DNA from: Primulina eburnea
Lineage: Eukaryota; Streptophyta; Magnoliopsida; Lamiales; Gesneriaceae
Length of the DNA: 64,000 nt
NCBI RefSeq assembly: GCF_022965805.1
Contig: NW_027331260.1
Span: 310,001 to 374,000, forward strand
Direction: 5' to 3'
The notes under the pieces were generated by a model. That model was not told where the DNA came from and did not search any database. It saw only the letters and a list, made by a program, of their open reading frames with translations. This document shows, one piece after another, positions 34,442 through 46,494 of this stretch; within the stretch, counting starts at the first letter, position 1, and each line of letters opens with the position of its first letter. A program made the position numbers and the translations under genes.

Positions 34442-36020
34442 TGATAAATATAAAAAATTGTACATTAATTAAATGTTTTATAATATAAATATATAGTTTT
34501 TGTTTTATTAAATGTTTAAATATTATATGTTTTATAATAAATTGTATAAAATATAAGTTGTTGTGTAATTACAAGTTTTTACTATTTTTACAGGTTCGAT
34601 AAAACAAGTATAAACTTGACGTTGCAAATGGGATTAAGATGATTCTTGAACCTGTAGAAAGTTGATGTTAATATCTATAATATTGGTGGCAAGCATGAGA
34701 TAAAAATCCTCTCACAATTGGGATCAAATTAAGCAACAAATAAAGTTATCAAAGGAGTGGCAGTTTTACCATGCTCTAATATTTTGACCATATCTCTCAA
34801 ATTACTTGATCAAATGGTTTGAAAAAAATACCACAACTAGACAACTCAATTATCCACATGTTTCTTTTTATGTGAAGAAGCAAATTCGGAGAAGGAGATT
34901 TTCAAAAGTGATGTGTAATATAATATAATATCTTGAAACACCAATGGAGACTTATGGGTAAAAAATTAATATTTTATTTGTGGTTGTCTCCCCAAATTTG
35001 GCTATAAATAGGGGTGCATTGTAATGTATTGAGATATCCATCATTCTATGAACAAACCTTTGAGTTCATAATATTTGTCTCTATATTTTTCTTTTATTTC
35101 TTCATTTAAATATAATAGCATGATAATTTCATATTCAAAGTTTTACACTTTGAATAATAAATAGCTAACTTCCTAAAGTTGAGATGAAAAGGTGAAACTC
35201 TTGGCATGATAATAAGGTTACTAAAAGGTAAGAATCTATATTTTATATTATTTAATCATTATTTATTGTTTATGTTATATTTATTTCTTTAAGTATTTTT
35301 ATACCCTACTTATAAGTGGGAGGTTTGATTTATTGTTGCTATATGTTACACTAAATTCTTGGAACCACTTAAATGTTAGTTTGCTATTACCAACCATTTA
35401 AAGTGGATGCCTTGATTTATTATATATGAATATATTATAATATTAATTTATTGGTACCATTTAAATGTTAGTTTGGTTTTACCAACCATTTAAAGTGGGA
35501 ACCTTGATTTACTATATATAAATATATCATAATATTAATTTCTTGGTACTATTTAAATGTTAGTTTGATTTTACCAACCATTTAAAGTGGGAACCTTGAT
35601 TTAGTGTTTACAAATATATATAGCACAATAAATACTTGACCACATTTATAAGTTTTAGTATATATTATATACTTATAAGATAATAATATATAACATAATA
35701 TAAATATGATTATTTAATATATTGGAACCATTTTATTAAGTGGATTTCAATATTGTTCGTTAATGTTAACTTTATTAAAATACCAAGAGTGGATCCTTTA
35801 ATCTCAACTACTTAAATTAAAATTTGAACAATTAAAATTTACCCATTAAAGATTCAAACAATTAAACTTAAAAAGAAACAAAAACAAAAACAAAACAAAA
35901 AGACATTGTAGTGGACTTGTAATTACCTTAGCTTCCCTGTGAATACGATATTCGGACTCACCGAATTATACTACTTGTGGACAACCTGCTCTTGGGAGTG
36001 CAACAATCAAAGTCGCAACA
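34442..36020 (+). mobile_element. Solo LTR (1579 bp) with perfect 5-bp TSD
   Basis: Begins TGATAAATAT and ends GTCGCAACA, bordered by CCCAC on both sides (34437-34441 and 36021-36025). When removed, the surrounding LTR aligns with its relative at 1411-4092. The plus strand holds a promoter-like TATAAATAGGGG at about 35003, which sets the orientation. A distal stretch (about 35930-36000: ATACGATATTCGGACTCACC ...) resembles a block I recall in other plant LTRs. The family is not identified. It has no coding capacity. Confidence 0.88.
35359..35634. repeat. 92-bp tandem repeat, three copies, in the solo LTR
   Basis: Units start TTGGWACCAYTTAAATGTTA at 35359, 35451 and 35543; spacing is 92 bp. 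Later units are more alike than the first. Partial echoes flank the array (for example TATAAGTGGGAGGTTTGATT at about 35311). Confidence 0.85.
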
Positions 36021-37727
36021 CCCACCAAAGTGAATAAGTAGCTTATGACATTCTAGTTCGCTCCGGACTTGACCTCGTTTAATCATCGTACTAAACCATG
36101 ACATGAAGACCCAAAACAAATCCTATATTTTTACAGAAATAAATTTTAACCATCGTACTAAGCCATGATATAGAACCCCGAAAAAAATCCTAAAAAAAAA
36201 AATTAAATTTTTTTTTTGAGGGGGTACACGGACCCCGTGTAGGGCTCCGTGTACGGGTCCGGGTAGGCGCTGAAAATTCGTATTTTTGAAGGAAAAAGGA
36301 CAAGGACTCCGTGCCGGGGTCCGGGTACCCTCTGTCTTTGCAAATTCACGAAAACTCACTAACTTAATCTTTCACCCTTTCAATCCAAGCCTAAGGACCA
36401 TGAACCAACACCTCGAAACTCATCCCAGGATGTTATTATATTGATTCAAACCCGTAAAAATGCCCCAAACGTCCCTAAGCATCAACAATTAATTCCAACA
36501 CAACAATAACCCGTAATTAGACATCGTTTCGCTTCCTACGACTTCTATTACATCCCAAGCCAATCCTGACCCAAACGAACAACCAAATAACACCTAAATA
36601 CATCTGGTAACATATCTAAATGCAGTAGCACAAGCCCGGCGATGTCCAACGAAGCCTGCAACAAATAACTTCAAAACACAATTTTCGTAAAAGTCGCAGT
36701 TTGAGCAGTCCCACAAAAAACACCATAACCCACTCAATTTTCACCCAAAAATCTCGAATTTTATATCAAATCGAAGGCATCAAAAATTTCTACAATTTTA
36801 TAGTGGAACGTTTTCTCAAAATCTCGGCTGAAAATTCGCAGTTTCAACCAGAACAGTAAAACGTGATTTTTGGATCCCTTAAATGGTTTCAAAAGTGATC
36901 CCAACACAATTGCTCAAACTTCTACACGTCGCACACATGATTTTATGCATAAATAACAACGCACACATAATATGACATGATCGATGCATCAAGAACAGAA
37001 TATACGTGCTTTTTTTATATCAAACTTTACCAAAACGACGTCACCTAAGCGGAGATGGAAGCGAGGTTGATCCGGGACGATCGTGGCTCCACTGTCTTGC
37101 AATAAAATCCCCAAAAACTTGATGGAAAAATAAGGGGAAGGGGCGGCTGCTTGAAGGAGTAGGAACCCTAGGTTTCTTTCTTTTAAAATCTGAAAATTGA
37201 TATGTGTAGGGTGTGTTGTGTGTTTATCGTGTACAAGTGTGTGTAAAAGTGTGTGTGTGAATGTGTTTTAGTAATTAGAGAGTAAATTATGCTTAATTCA
37301 ATAATTAACATGCTAATTTAAAAATTCTAATACTCCCCTAATTAAAGAAAAATACACATTAATTTTAAATAGCTCCTTAATTAAAATAACACCCACAAAA
37401 TAAAAAGTTTAAAAGTCTTAAACTCTCAAAATTACTAAATAAGTGATTTAAGCTTGAAAATGCTAAAACTCAATAAATTATTTAAAACGCCCCATTCCTG
37501 ACTTAAAATAAAATATCGCATGAAATTTCCAAAATCGTCACCGGTCTCTTCATCGATCCCGCCTCGAATAATCGCATGAAATATGAAACTTGAAAAACAT
37601 TTTAACGTGCATCGTATAAACATAATTAATTTAAAATAATACATTTAAATAAATCATGCACTACTAAGACTCGTTTTAAAATTAAATAAATGCATGGGTT
37701 ATACGTGTACTGAATTTGGACACTACA

Positions 37728-37827
37728 CCATCAGTCTAGCAATACCCTCAAGGACTCGGGTAGCTGCATCTACTGGCGGTGGTGGTGGAAGGCCTCTATC
37801 GCCTCTAGAAGTTTCATCATGTCTATT
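37728..37827 (-). pseudogene. Gypsy gag N-terminal scrap, minus strand
   Basis: The frame reads MMKLLEAIEA-like bases in one phase and, in the better phase, RGLPPPPPVDAATRVLEGIA then RLM. The proline run followed by 'VDAATRVLEGMARLM' is a usual plant gypsy gag opening. It stops at 37727, where the neighbouring LTR begins, and its upstream end touches an LTR end at 37828 with no PBS or leader. Only about 33 codons remain. Confidence 0.65.
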
Positions 37828-40549
37828 TGAAACGTCCACTACTTGTTTTTCTTTAAAACATACTAGAAATTTTTTTAATTGGCCGAAACCACACATATAC
37901 AGATATATTTTTAAAATAAATTTGCACCATTTTAAAAATAAATCAACCAACTATTATTTGAAATTCCAAATGAATGTAATTCAAAACATTAAATCGTAAT
38001 TCGTTTACCAAACCTAAACTTGGCATTATTTCAAAATAACCTAACTCTAACATCTTCTCAAAAACATCATATATCATAAAAATATTTTAAGTAACGTAAA
38101 TCATAAATTTAATATAATTATGGAAAGCTAGCGATAGACCTCGGGTTGCGTGCACCTTCAGTCCAGCAAGATCAACCATCAAGTCCCTCATTAACATCAA
38201 CAGCAAGCTCACTTGTATCAATCACACCTAGTGAGTCTATTGACTCAGCAGACATTAACCATGATAACAAGTAATACATATACATCCACATACAACAATG
38301 GAAATAATTTTACTTAAAATAACTTTTCATGAACATGCATAAACTTAAACATTTTCCTTTCATCATATCATATCATATTTCATTTCGTCATATACGTATA
38401 CGTTTTCCTTTTATTGAAATCAGATCATTAATTTTGACTTTCGTTTCAGATGAAGGTCGATGGATCCATCTACGTATAACCACAGTACTGTGCGGCGGGG
38501 ACATCAGCGACACTCTCACCCGTCAACTGAGTCTTCGCCTTACATATCATATCATGTCGATGGAAATACGATCGTCGGGCTCCCTATGTGGCCTTTTTCT
38601 GTAAACGGGCTCCATTTTTGGGGCCTTTCCCTCACGATATCTCCAATCATATCATCGTATTAGTCACAATCACTTCACCACCTTCAACTTTTCATATTTT
38701 CTTCACTTATAAAAATTCAAACATATATAAATCATTTTTCTTTTAAACCAAGCATGCAACATGTTTTTTACCGTTAACGTTTCATCAAAAAATTTCATAA
38801 ACATTTAACATAAACATTTTAACATTTATTATAGAATTTAGAGCACTGTCAGGACGTATAACAATTTTAGGTTTAAAATGACCGTTTTATCCCTAGAAGC
38901 ATAACTTTCCATATTTATCCCTAGATCTCAAAACGATGTCCCAAATCATTCCAAATTTAACCTATTACCTTTAAACATTTCCTTAAATATTCCTTAGGCT
39001 TAAAATTTATGTTTTTGATAATTTCCTCGATTTGTTTTTAAACATAGATGTACATCCCGATTTTGACTCATATGGACTTGAAATAACCAAACTTGAGCCA
39101 AAGCTTAGTAACACCTAACAAACCCATACACAACAAAATTTCAACCTATTAAGTCCCTTGAACATGCCTAGGAAGTTACTGAATTTTTCTGCACAAGAGT
39201 CCTAGTCCTAATATGATTCGAACCTAGGCTAGCTTCGCCTCCAGCCCTTAACCACCATGTCCAGCCTCTACCCATCCATCCCAGGACCTAGGACGAACCC
39301 ATGACATGCTGCTGGACCAAACCTACCAGCCCAAAAATACTCAGCCCCTTCATCCGTGTCTAAGACTCCTTGTGTAACTCTCCTAGGTGCGGCTCCTGTT
39401 TACCCTCATTCAAGCTGTCGTGCAGCCCATCAAGGACCATGGTTTAGCCCTCTTAAGACCACTGTACATGCCCTTGATAGCATCTAGCAGCCCATCAAGG
39501 ACACTGGTTCAGCCCTCTTAAGAACATTGGATGTGCCCTTGACAGCCGCTAGTAGCCACATGCACCTAGGAAGCCACCCGCGACTTAGCTAAACCCTAGG
39601 ACTCTAAAACATAATATTGTCGTTCAACATGTTTCACCCTACTGTCCATCCCTTAAACGTTCATCTATGGACCCTTAAACAAGTTGAAAAACGTCCTTTT
39701 CAATAGCCCTGCCATGGTAGCCTCTTTGTCCAGAGTTTTAAAAAGAGAAAACTCTAGTTTTATGCATGTATAGCCTTAAAAAAAAATTAAACTTGTGCAT
39801 TATATTCATAATGCAAACGTAATCAAATATACATAATATGGTATGAAAGATGTTTGAAAGAAAGTTAAGGCGTGCCTTAGCGTTTATTACGAACGAAAAC
39901 ATTTTGGCAATTCGAGGGACGTCGACGGAGAGATCCTTGCTAAATTTTTCTTCAAATCTTGCATAAATTTCCTTCCAATTCGTGTGATGTGTGTTGCTGA
40001 TGGAGAAGAAGAATCCTAGTTTCTTAGAGGGCTTGGGGACAGGTGGTATGTATTTTATGTTTAGGGTTAATATTTGATATATAACACAAGGTGCAAGCTT
40101 GGGCTTATTAACCTAGTATAATAATTAAATATTTAAAATATTTTGTTAAGGAAAGTTTGTGAAAATATTAGCTGAGTTCTCAGAAAGTTCATATTTTCGT
40201 CGAAAATCGAATACTGTTTAAAAATACGACTCGTCGTATAAAAATACCTTAAAACACTTCATTTTTTAAAATTCCATTTAAAATACACCACACATTAAAC
40301 AATTAAAAATATTTATTTAATAAAAATATTTTCTCTTATATTATCCCGATCTCCGTTTCTCGATCACGTATCGAATAACCTTTTAAAACACATTTTTATG
40401 CATTCTAAAATAAAACTACATTTTAAACATGTAAACCTGCTTATCATAATCAATTCATGCAATTAGAATAATTTAATTAAAATACCTAAGAATTTGATAA
40501 CTTCCATGCGTGTGGTTCACGTAGACCTTCAAATTTTCGGGATGTTATA
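37828..40549 (-). mobile_element. Older gypsy LTR, minus orientation
   Basis: On the minus strand it starts TATAACATCCCG at 40549 (expected TGTAACATCC) and ends GGACGTTTCA at 37828. It resembles 8114-10987 (for example 38110-38260 and 38460-38640 against 8420-8560 and 8760-8900) and 46723-47363. A G-rich tract (TTAAAGGGAGTAGA) lies upstream of its start and gag lies after its end. Frames at 38329-38663 are LTR sequence. Confidence 0.75.
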
Positions 40550-41354
40550 ATCTACTCCCTTTAAATTGAATTTCGTCCCCCAAAATTCGCTTATTCTCGA
40601 TAATACAAAAGGTTTAGACTCTTAGTTCTAGTGTCCCAACAATCCATGTTTCCGCTGCACCACTCTCATAAAATAAGTTTTAGAGAGTCCCTATGCCTCA
40701 TCAATCCTAATTAATTTTGCCTTCAAAATCATTGTTTACGAATAGCAACTTACAACAACATATGGTGATTTAGTTCTATTTTACTATAAAATCAAATTTC
40801 GACTCTTCTCATAGTTCCCAACGTTAGAAATGGTTGGTCAAACTTATTGTACCTTACCTTCTTTATATTATACCCAAGATGTTTATCAACCTATTATATT
40901 TCAACATTAAAATCCCAAAGCATCGTTTCTTAAATTTATTGAACTCAAGATATGCTAAGGCTTTAAATCCCAATATTAGCATTTATGTAGTTCAACGAGA
41001 TCTTAGCACCAACTAATTGACTTCTATCATGGTAACACCTTAACAGTTAAATCTTATCTCAACCCCATCATAATATTAGTCTAAGATCCTTGAATCGAAT
41101 CTTTAACTTACGGCACAAAACTAACGTAACTTAACTATCTGCAAGTACATCTCAAAAATAAAATTGTCGCAGATATTAAATTTTGCCCAAATTTTTCATA
41201 TAAACACTCATCTCATAAACTTTTAATTCAAACTTACACAACTCATATAGTCTTTAGACAACATACTTTCAACACACATATCCACTTAATCCCAAATTTC
41301 TTATTGACTTTTAAAAGTTCCCGATTTGACTTTCTCTTGACTTTATTGACTCGA
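40550..41354. other. Unassigned stretch after an LTR
   Basis: The first 60 bases on the minus strand hold a polypurine tract and a GGGGGACGAAATTC box, so this should be the 3' end of an element's internal region. The rest is AT-rich and degraded and I recognise no gene; the 60-codon frame at 40834-41016 shows no family. Confidence 0.5.
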
Positions 41355-42332
41355 TGTTAGGATCAGTTATTGACTAAGGAGTGTTTAGAAGGGGGGGTTG
41401 AATAAACACTTCTAGGAATTTAAATGTTCTTCGAAAAAGGTAGTTCAGCTTTGTTACAAACTGAACTAATTATCCCGTCGGTCAATATCAATCAGTTAAA
41501 CTGAATAAGCAGTTGCGGAAAATAAACTGATTGAAAGATAGAATATCTAACTGAAAATGAAAAGCTGAAGTAAAGACAACACAATATGTTTCTGGATGTT
41601 CGGAGAATTGAATAACTCCTACGTCACCCCTTCTATCTCAAGGATAGGATATTCACTAAAAGACTTTGATCGAGTACAACACTTGTACAGACCCACTTCA
41701 GTTAGGACTTATCTATTGCCTGAACTGAAACTCTTAGTATAATACAATGATCTCTGTAAGTAACTGAACTTAGCACTTATTGAATTATCAATATTACAGA
41801 GTGCTAGTTTGCTCAATGTGTAGACTTGATTGCTACGAATAGATCTAATAAGTGTGAGCTGAGATTTTGACAGAGTAATAGCAAGTTTGAGATTAATCGA
41901 TCGTATATCCTGTCAACTGCTCTTTAGTCATATTTATAGACTTATCTTTCAACGGTAATTTTGAATTTATGTATCCGTTGATTGCCACCTCATCATTTCT
42001 TAGACAATGTTCTTAATTGCCACTTCATCATTGATTGTAAGACGGCGTATTAATTTCAATAGCCGAAATACGTTGTTCTATGCAGTGCGGCTTTCCATAT
42101 TCAGTTGCTGTCTGATATGTCTTTCTGTCTATTGAATGATCTTTCCCGAGGTATCTTCAGTTGAGAAGCTTTAATGTTTTCGGCTGAATGTTTTAACTGA
42201 TCAGTTCTCAACTGATCAGTTTGTGTCAACTGATTTCAGTTGAATGTCCAGCTGCCGAATTTGCTTTCATGTATTAGTTGATTTAATCGATTGATTTATG
42301 TTTTGTCAAACTCCAGAATTTAGTTTTCAACA
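41355..42332 (-). repeat. 3' LTR (978 bp) of a different LTR element, minus orientation
   Basis: On the minus strand it starts TGTTGAAAACT at 42332, directly after a polypurine tract, and ends GATCCTAACA at 41355. It has TG...CA ends. It is crowded with AACTGA/TCAGTT words (17 counted in both orientations). The 5-bp neighbour at the outer end is CTCGA; the other end of the element is gone, so no TSD can be checked. The superfamily is not certain; a polypurine tract plus a late ORF would suit a SIRE-like copia, as inference. Confidence 0.8.
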
Positions 42333-42345
42333 ATTTCCCCCTTTA
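42333..42345 (-). other. Polypurine tract of the 42-kb element
   Basis: Minus-strand AAAGGGGGAAAT precedes the LTR start TGTTGAAAAC. Confidence 0.8.
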
Positions 42346-42552
42346 TGGTGTTTGACAAAACCAAGAGATTTAACTCAGCTCTTTGTTGATAATAGATTAC
42401 GCAACTGAATCATAGAATATCTGGGTTTCTTGTAGATAATATAGAAGTCTGAGAAAATGATATCAGTTGATAATAATAGCCTGATTAATTCTTCATCTAA
42501 TTCTTCAGCATAACTGAATCACAAAATAACTGGACAAATGATATCAGTTGCT
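42346..42552 (-). other. Untranslated spacer between the late ORF and the polypurine tract
   Basis: No coding sequence seen. Contains several AACTGA/TCAGTT words. Confidence 0.6.
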
Positions 42553-45216
42553 TCAGCTGCTTTCCCCCTTTTTGTCAAATACCTCCATTTTATCTGAGAG
42601 CTTTTTAACATCGAAGGATAGAAGTTTTACATCTGATGAGATACTTGAGGCCATAGTAGTGAAGGAAATCTGCAGTAATTCTATCTGCTTTGAAACAGAG
42701 GTTTCCAGTCGCCCGATTCTTTGACTGTTTATATCCTGATTTGTAGAGAAATATTTGATGAGTCCCTGCTTCAGATCCTTTACAAGTTGGTCGAGAGAAT
42801 CCATATTTTTCTGAAGTTTATTCAGTTTCTCTAAGTTGGAGGCATGTGAATGGTCCAGCTTTAGAGTGTGCGATAGTTGTGTGTTCTGAATTTTGGAGAT
42901 GGTAGAGAGCATTTTCTCCATATTATTCTGTAAGTGCTGAACTTCTTCCAAGATAAGTTCAACATCTATTGAAGATGAAGGAGGAGACTGATAAGATGTT
43001 CCTGGTGCTTTAGAGATGTGCTCAGAGATGACCAAAGTCCGATCAGTTGAGACTGATTCAATAACATTTTGAACTGAAATGCCAGTTTCATTTATTTCTC
43101 CTTGAGCAGGAACATCATCAGCAGTGATTTTATCTCGATCCTGAGGTGGTGAAGGAGGGTTCTGTTCAGCAGATGATAAGAGAACTAAAGTTGGCGCCTC
43201 TAAAGGATGATTGATGAAAGTGTCTGGCTAATTTGTGGGGTGAACCGGATCAGTAGATAGATCAGGTTGTTCAGGTTCTTTCAAGGCATCAGTGACTTCC
43301 GGATTGATTTGATCAGCAGAGTGATCAACTGTAGATATTTCCTGAACAACTGACTGAACGACTTCATCAATGTTTCCCAATTTCAGCTCAGCCTCAGAAT
43401 ACATCTTAGGAATAGTAGTTATTGTTGTTGTCTCGAATGAAGATAAGGCAATTGATGAAATACCTTCTGGTTGGGATGAAGAATCAGCAAGATTCGTGAC
43501 TGGGTTTCCAACTGAATGGTCAGCTGGAGCTTCTTCAGCAATTTTGTGAGACATCTCTGGGATGATCAGTTCTTGATCCATTTCCCAGTCTTTAATTTCT
43601 GCTTGCAGTGTTATCAGATCTGTCTCCAATTGAGCATAGACTGCTTTGTCGTTGAATGCAGTTGGGCTAAGGGGATTAAAGTTTTGCCTGAGTTCAGCAA
43701 CTATTTGCTGCAACTTTTGTTCCCGAGATAAGTTAAAGAAATATTTCTTCCTTTGCAAAGCTTGCTGAATGGAGGAAGCCTTAACTGTTTTTAACACTAG
43801 TCGTTCTACATCAATAAATCTTTTCAACTTGGATTTATTGCGCAGTTCCTTAGCAAAAACATTAACTCTGAAATTGACCCATTCTTCAAAAACTTGGTAC
43901 CTCTCTGCTGCAAATGTATTGACTTCTTGCCAGATGAGATCAATGTGAGTCTGAATTGCATTTGAGGGTCTGGGTTCTTCTTGAAGTTTACCCTTGCCCT
44001 TAGAATCACTCAAAATGCGTGGGATAGTTAATCCAGATGTAGTTGCGTCAATATTTTCTCTGAGTATTATTCCGGTGGGTCTGGCAAAAGGCAAAGAAGA
44101 GTAAGGTGAGATACTAATCAGTGGAGCTTTGACCCCTGGAAGTTTTGATGATTTGTTTGATGCAGTGATTTTGGGCAGAAGTGAGGATAGTGGTAATTGA
44201 TCCTCAGTTGAGGATGCAACTGAAATTTCTTTTGAGAGAACATCCTGGATCGGCTTTTGAGCTCCTGTATCCATCACCTGATTAGTGGATGTGAGTTTAT
44301 TATGATCATCTGATTTGGTATTCAGTGTCCTTGGTTTCTTCACAATTTGAAGAGGTAGAATCTTCTGACTATCAGGGTCACTGAGAATCAGTTTGCGTTT
44401 TGACTCTTTCTTCTTTGTTAAGTTCTTGGCAACTTTGACTGTTTTGGGAGCAGCCTGCTCCATCCCAATTTCCTTCTTGATCTTGATGAATTTCTCAGGA
44501 GAAAGATCTAATTTGGTTTTTGATAGTAGAATGTTTTTAGCATTGAACACCTTGAATCTTGCTAATCTGTCAGAATCATCAGCAATTAACCCTTGGTTTT
44601 TCAGCAGATAACTGAGCTGGACAGCAAAACCTTTGGATTGCTTAGCAGAAGAGAACATGTTCTTCAAAATAGTGAATAGAAAATGCTTCCAGTTGATTTG
44701 TCGTCCAGTCATGATTGATGTGATGAGTTGAAACTTTTCCAGAGTTAGAGCAGCAAAGGACCCAGCCTTCGCCAAAAGCCCTTTGGCTACAATGTCTGCC
44801 AGCAGTTGCTCCTCGTGCTTTAACTCTTTCTTGGGATCGGAAACTTTGATTTTCCGTCCATCTGCAGAGAGTAAAGTTTGCATCTCTTCGATTTCCGATG
44901 CTTTGATCTCAGAAATTTGGGTTAGCCCATCAGAAGGCAGTAAAAACAAATCTCCAAAATGATCTTCAGATATGATCATTAGTTTGTTATTGATGGTAGC
45001 AGCAATGTTTTCATCAGAATCGATGAATCCTGTTGAATAGAAGTCGTAAAGCTCTTTGGGATAAATTTCCTGAGCGTAGAGACCCAAAAAGGGTTTTAAG
45101 CCTGCTGATTCCAGTTGCTGAAATATTTTCTTTACATCAGCGTCTGTAATGGTCATAACTGAGTTGAAGTTGATAGCCATGGCGTTCAAAAGATGTGCTG
45201 GAATCTGGTTTGCCAT
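42553..45216 (-). pseudogene. Long ORF of an LTR element (about 887 codons) interrupted by one TAG
   Basis: Two open segments, 45216-43228 and 43035-42553, lie in the same frame, and the codons between them are also open, so the only break is a TAG at 43228-43230. The N-terminal 230 residues have a compact domain: AHLLNAMAINFNSVM, FQQLESAGLKPFLG, IISEDHFGDLFLLP, TLEKFQLITSIMTGRQINWK then LFTILKNMF. From memory, very similar openings are annotated as anonymous proteins in Lamiales genomes. The middle (about 280-420) is basic and Ser/Pro-rich, with WQEVNTFAAERYQVFEEWVN at about 460. The C-terminal segment (160 residues) is coiled coil (EEVQHLQNNMEKML, LEKLNKLQKNMDSLDQL). Position just before the polypurine tract and 3' LTR is where env-like late ORFs of some plant elements sit. 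Membrane segments are not evident. The function is unknown. Confidence 0.7.
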
Positions 45217-45793
45217 TTGAAAGTGTTAAAAACTCTGATATCTCTCAAGATGAGAATTCTTTAGAAAGATAAAGTGTTCGTAAGGAAAACTGAAATGAAG
45301 CGGGGAATTGTACTAATGTTTGTGACTGTTTGAATTTTCAGACACGTGTCAGTCCAGTAAAATTTTGAGTAAAAATATGTGTACGTGTGCTATAATCGTG
45401 TGTGTAAAATAATGCGGTTAAAAATGTATAGACGTTTTAAACTGAAATTCATCATGAATTAGCAGACAGTCACATCATTTGATGTGGAATATAATAGGTT
45501 TAATTATTTAACTTATGAGAAGATTAGTTGAATAATCAACTGAGCGATCAGTTAGGAAAAAACCGATTCCTTTCAGTTAAGAATTCACTAACAACTGTCT
45601 TCTCAGTTAACTTTTTAAACCTTCATTCCCCCTAAATAGATGCATTAATTAAAATAATCCTGATTAAGAGAATCCCAAGGCTTGGTAGTGTAATCGTCTT
45701 TTAAATGAGTGTCCTTTCATCTTCTTTGTCCTGGCCTATAAATAAGAATAGAGAAGTTAGTCACAAGCATTAGCAGAAGATTTTCAAGGATAA
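45217..45793. promoter_or_regulatory. Divergent spacer with G-box and TATA box
   Basis: The 577 bp separate the minus-strand long ORF from the first plus-strand small ORF. A palindromic G-box, GACACGTGTC, lies at 45341-45350, about 125 bp upstream of the long ORF's start. TATAAATA at 45737-45744 stands 50 bp before the plus-strand ATG. AACTGA/TCAGTT words are frequent (for example 45535-45590). Promoter activity is inference. Confidence 0.55.
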
Positions 45794-46192
45794 ATGGCAG
45801 GAGCAAGTAGTTCAAACGTTGATCCTTTGTCACTGGAAGCACAGAAAGCTGCTATAGAAGACAAAGTTTTCCATGCTAGTCTTCCCTACTGGGAAGAATT
45901 ACAGGAGCTCGAGCTCTTGTACAACTCAGGAAGGGTTACTACGTTCAGGCGGATGGCTCAATTGAGAGAAGTGCGAGAGCACTTAAAAATTTCTGCAGAG
46001 GTGGATGCCTTTAAGGAAGGCCATCTCTATGAGCTGATGTTGCGCAAAGAGTTGGAGACTCTTAACAGCATCGCTTCTTCACACAGTTTCTGCAAAACTT
46101 CGTCCTCAGCATTAGCTGCTTGGATGAATTTGTGGATAGCTAGTGTGAAGGAAACTTATGATCATGTAATCCTGTCAAATATTTATGGATGA
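45794..46192 (+). CDS. Small ORF of unknown function, copy A (132 aa)
   Basis: An open frame with a clear start (ATAAATGGCAGG), 50 bp after a TATAAATA box. The protein opens with a Ser-rich tail, followed by a helical, charged region: KVFHASLPYWEELQELELLY, NSGRVTTFRRMAQLREVREHL, DAFKEGHLYELMLRKELETL. I do not recognise the family. No signal peptide, membrane segment or catalytic motif is visible. It is related to the ORF at 46495: the W-E-x-(L/I)-x-E-L and S-G-x-(V/I) positions align without gaps over about 50 residues. It points away from the long ORF at 42553-45216. It lies inside or beside an LTR element, as an antisense accessory ORF would. The intact frame and promoter suggest expression, but that is not shown. 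Confidence 0.5.
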   Translation: MAGASSSNVDPLSLEAQKAAIEDKVFHASLPYWEELQELELLYNSGRVTTFRRMAQLREVREHLKISAEVDAFKEGHLYELMLRKELETLNSIASSHSFCKTSSSALAAWMNLWIASVKETYDHVILSNIYG

Positions 46193-46494
46193 ATGAAATA
46201 TTTATTGTATCGTTTTGCTTTTATTTCTTCATACAATTATCCTGTTATATGATCTAATGACATGCTAACAGTCATCAGTTTTGATAAGTAAACAAATGAA
46301 CTGATGAAAAACTAATTTTTATAAATTGATAAACAACTAATAAAATTCAAACTGTTATTAACTGATATCTTAAATGTCCTCGGTAAATGTGAGAGTCGCT
46401 TTAATTGACTTGTGATTCTTCAACTTCTTCAACACCTTTTTCTTATAAATGAGATGATAGTGTGAAAATGTGATCAGTTCAAAATTATTTCAAC
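46193..46494. promoter_or_regulatory. Spacer upstream of the second small ORF, with TATA box
   Basis: TATAAAT at 46444-46450 lies 45 bp before the ATG at 46495, the same layout as the first ORF. The upstream 60 bases share a TTCTTC/TCTTCT-rich stretch with the first promoter. The left part should serve as the 3' end of copy A. Confidence 0.45.

Larger units (their letters stand above)
33482..37727 (-). mobile_element. 5' LTR of the minus gypsy element, carrying a nested solo LTR
   Basis: On the minus strand it starts TGTAGTGTCC at 37727 and ends GGTACGTTACA at 33482. Without the nested insert it is about 2.66 kb and matches the solo LTR at 1411-4092. The far side (37728 onward) is gag of another element, cut exactly at the LTR start, so this element inserted into that gag. 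Its 3' half and 3' LTR are missing, so no TSD can be read. Frames at 36123 and 37435 are LTR sequence. Confidence 0.85.

Noticed and set aside
34442..36020. Possible MITE or Helitron in the LTR
   Set aside because: TG...CA ends, 5-bp TSD and no long terminal inverted repeats fit a solo LTR.
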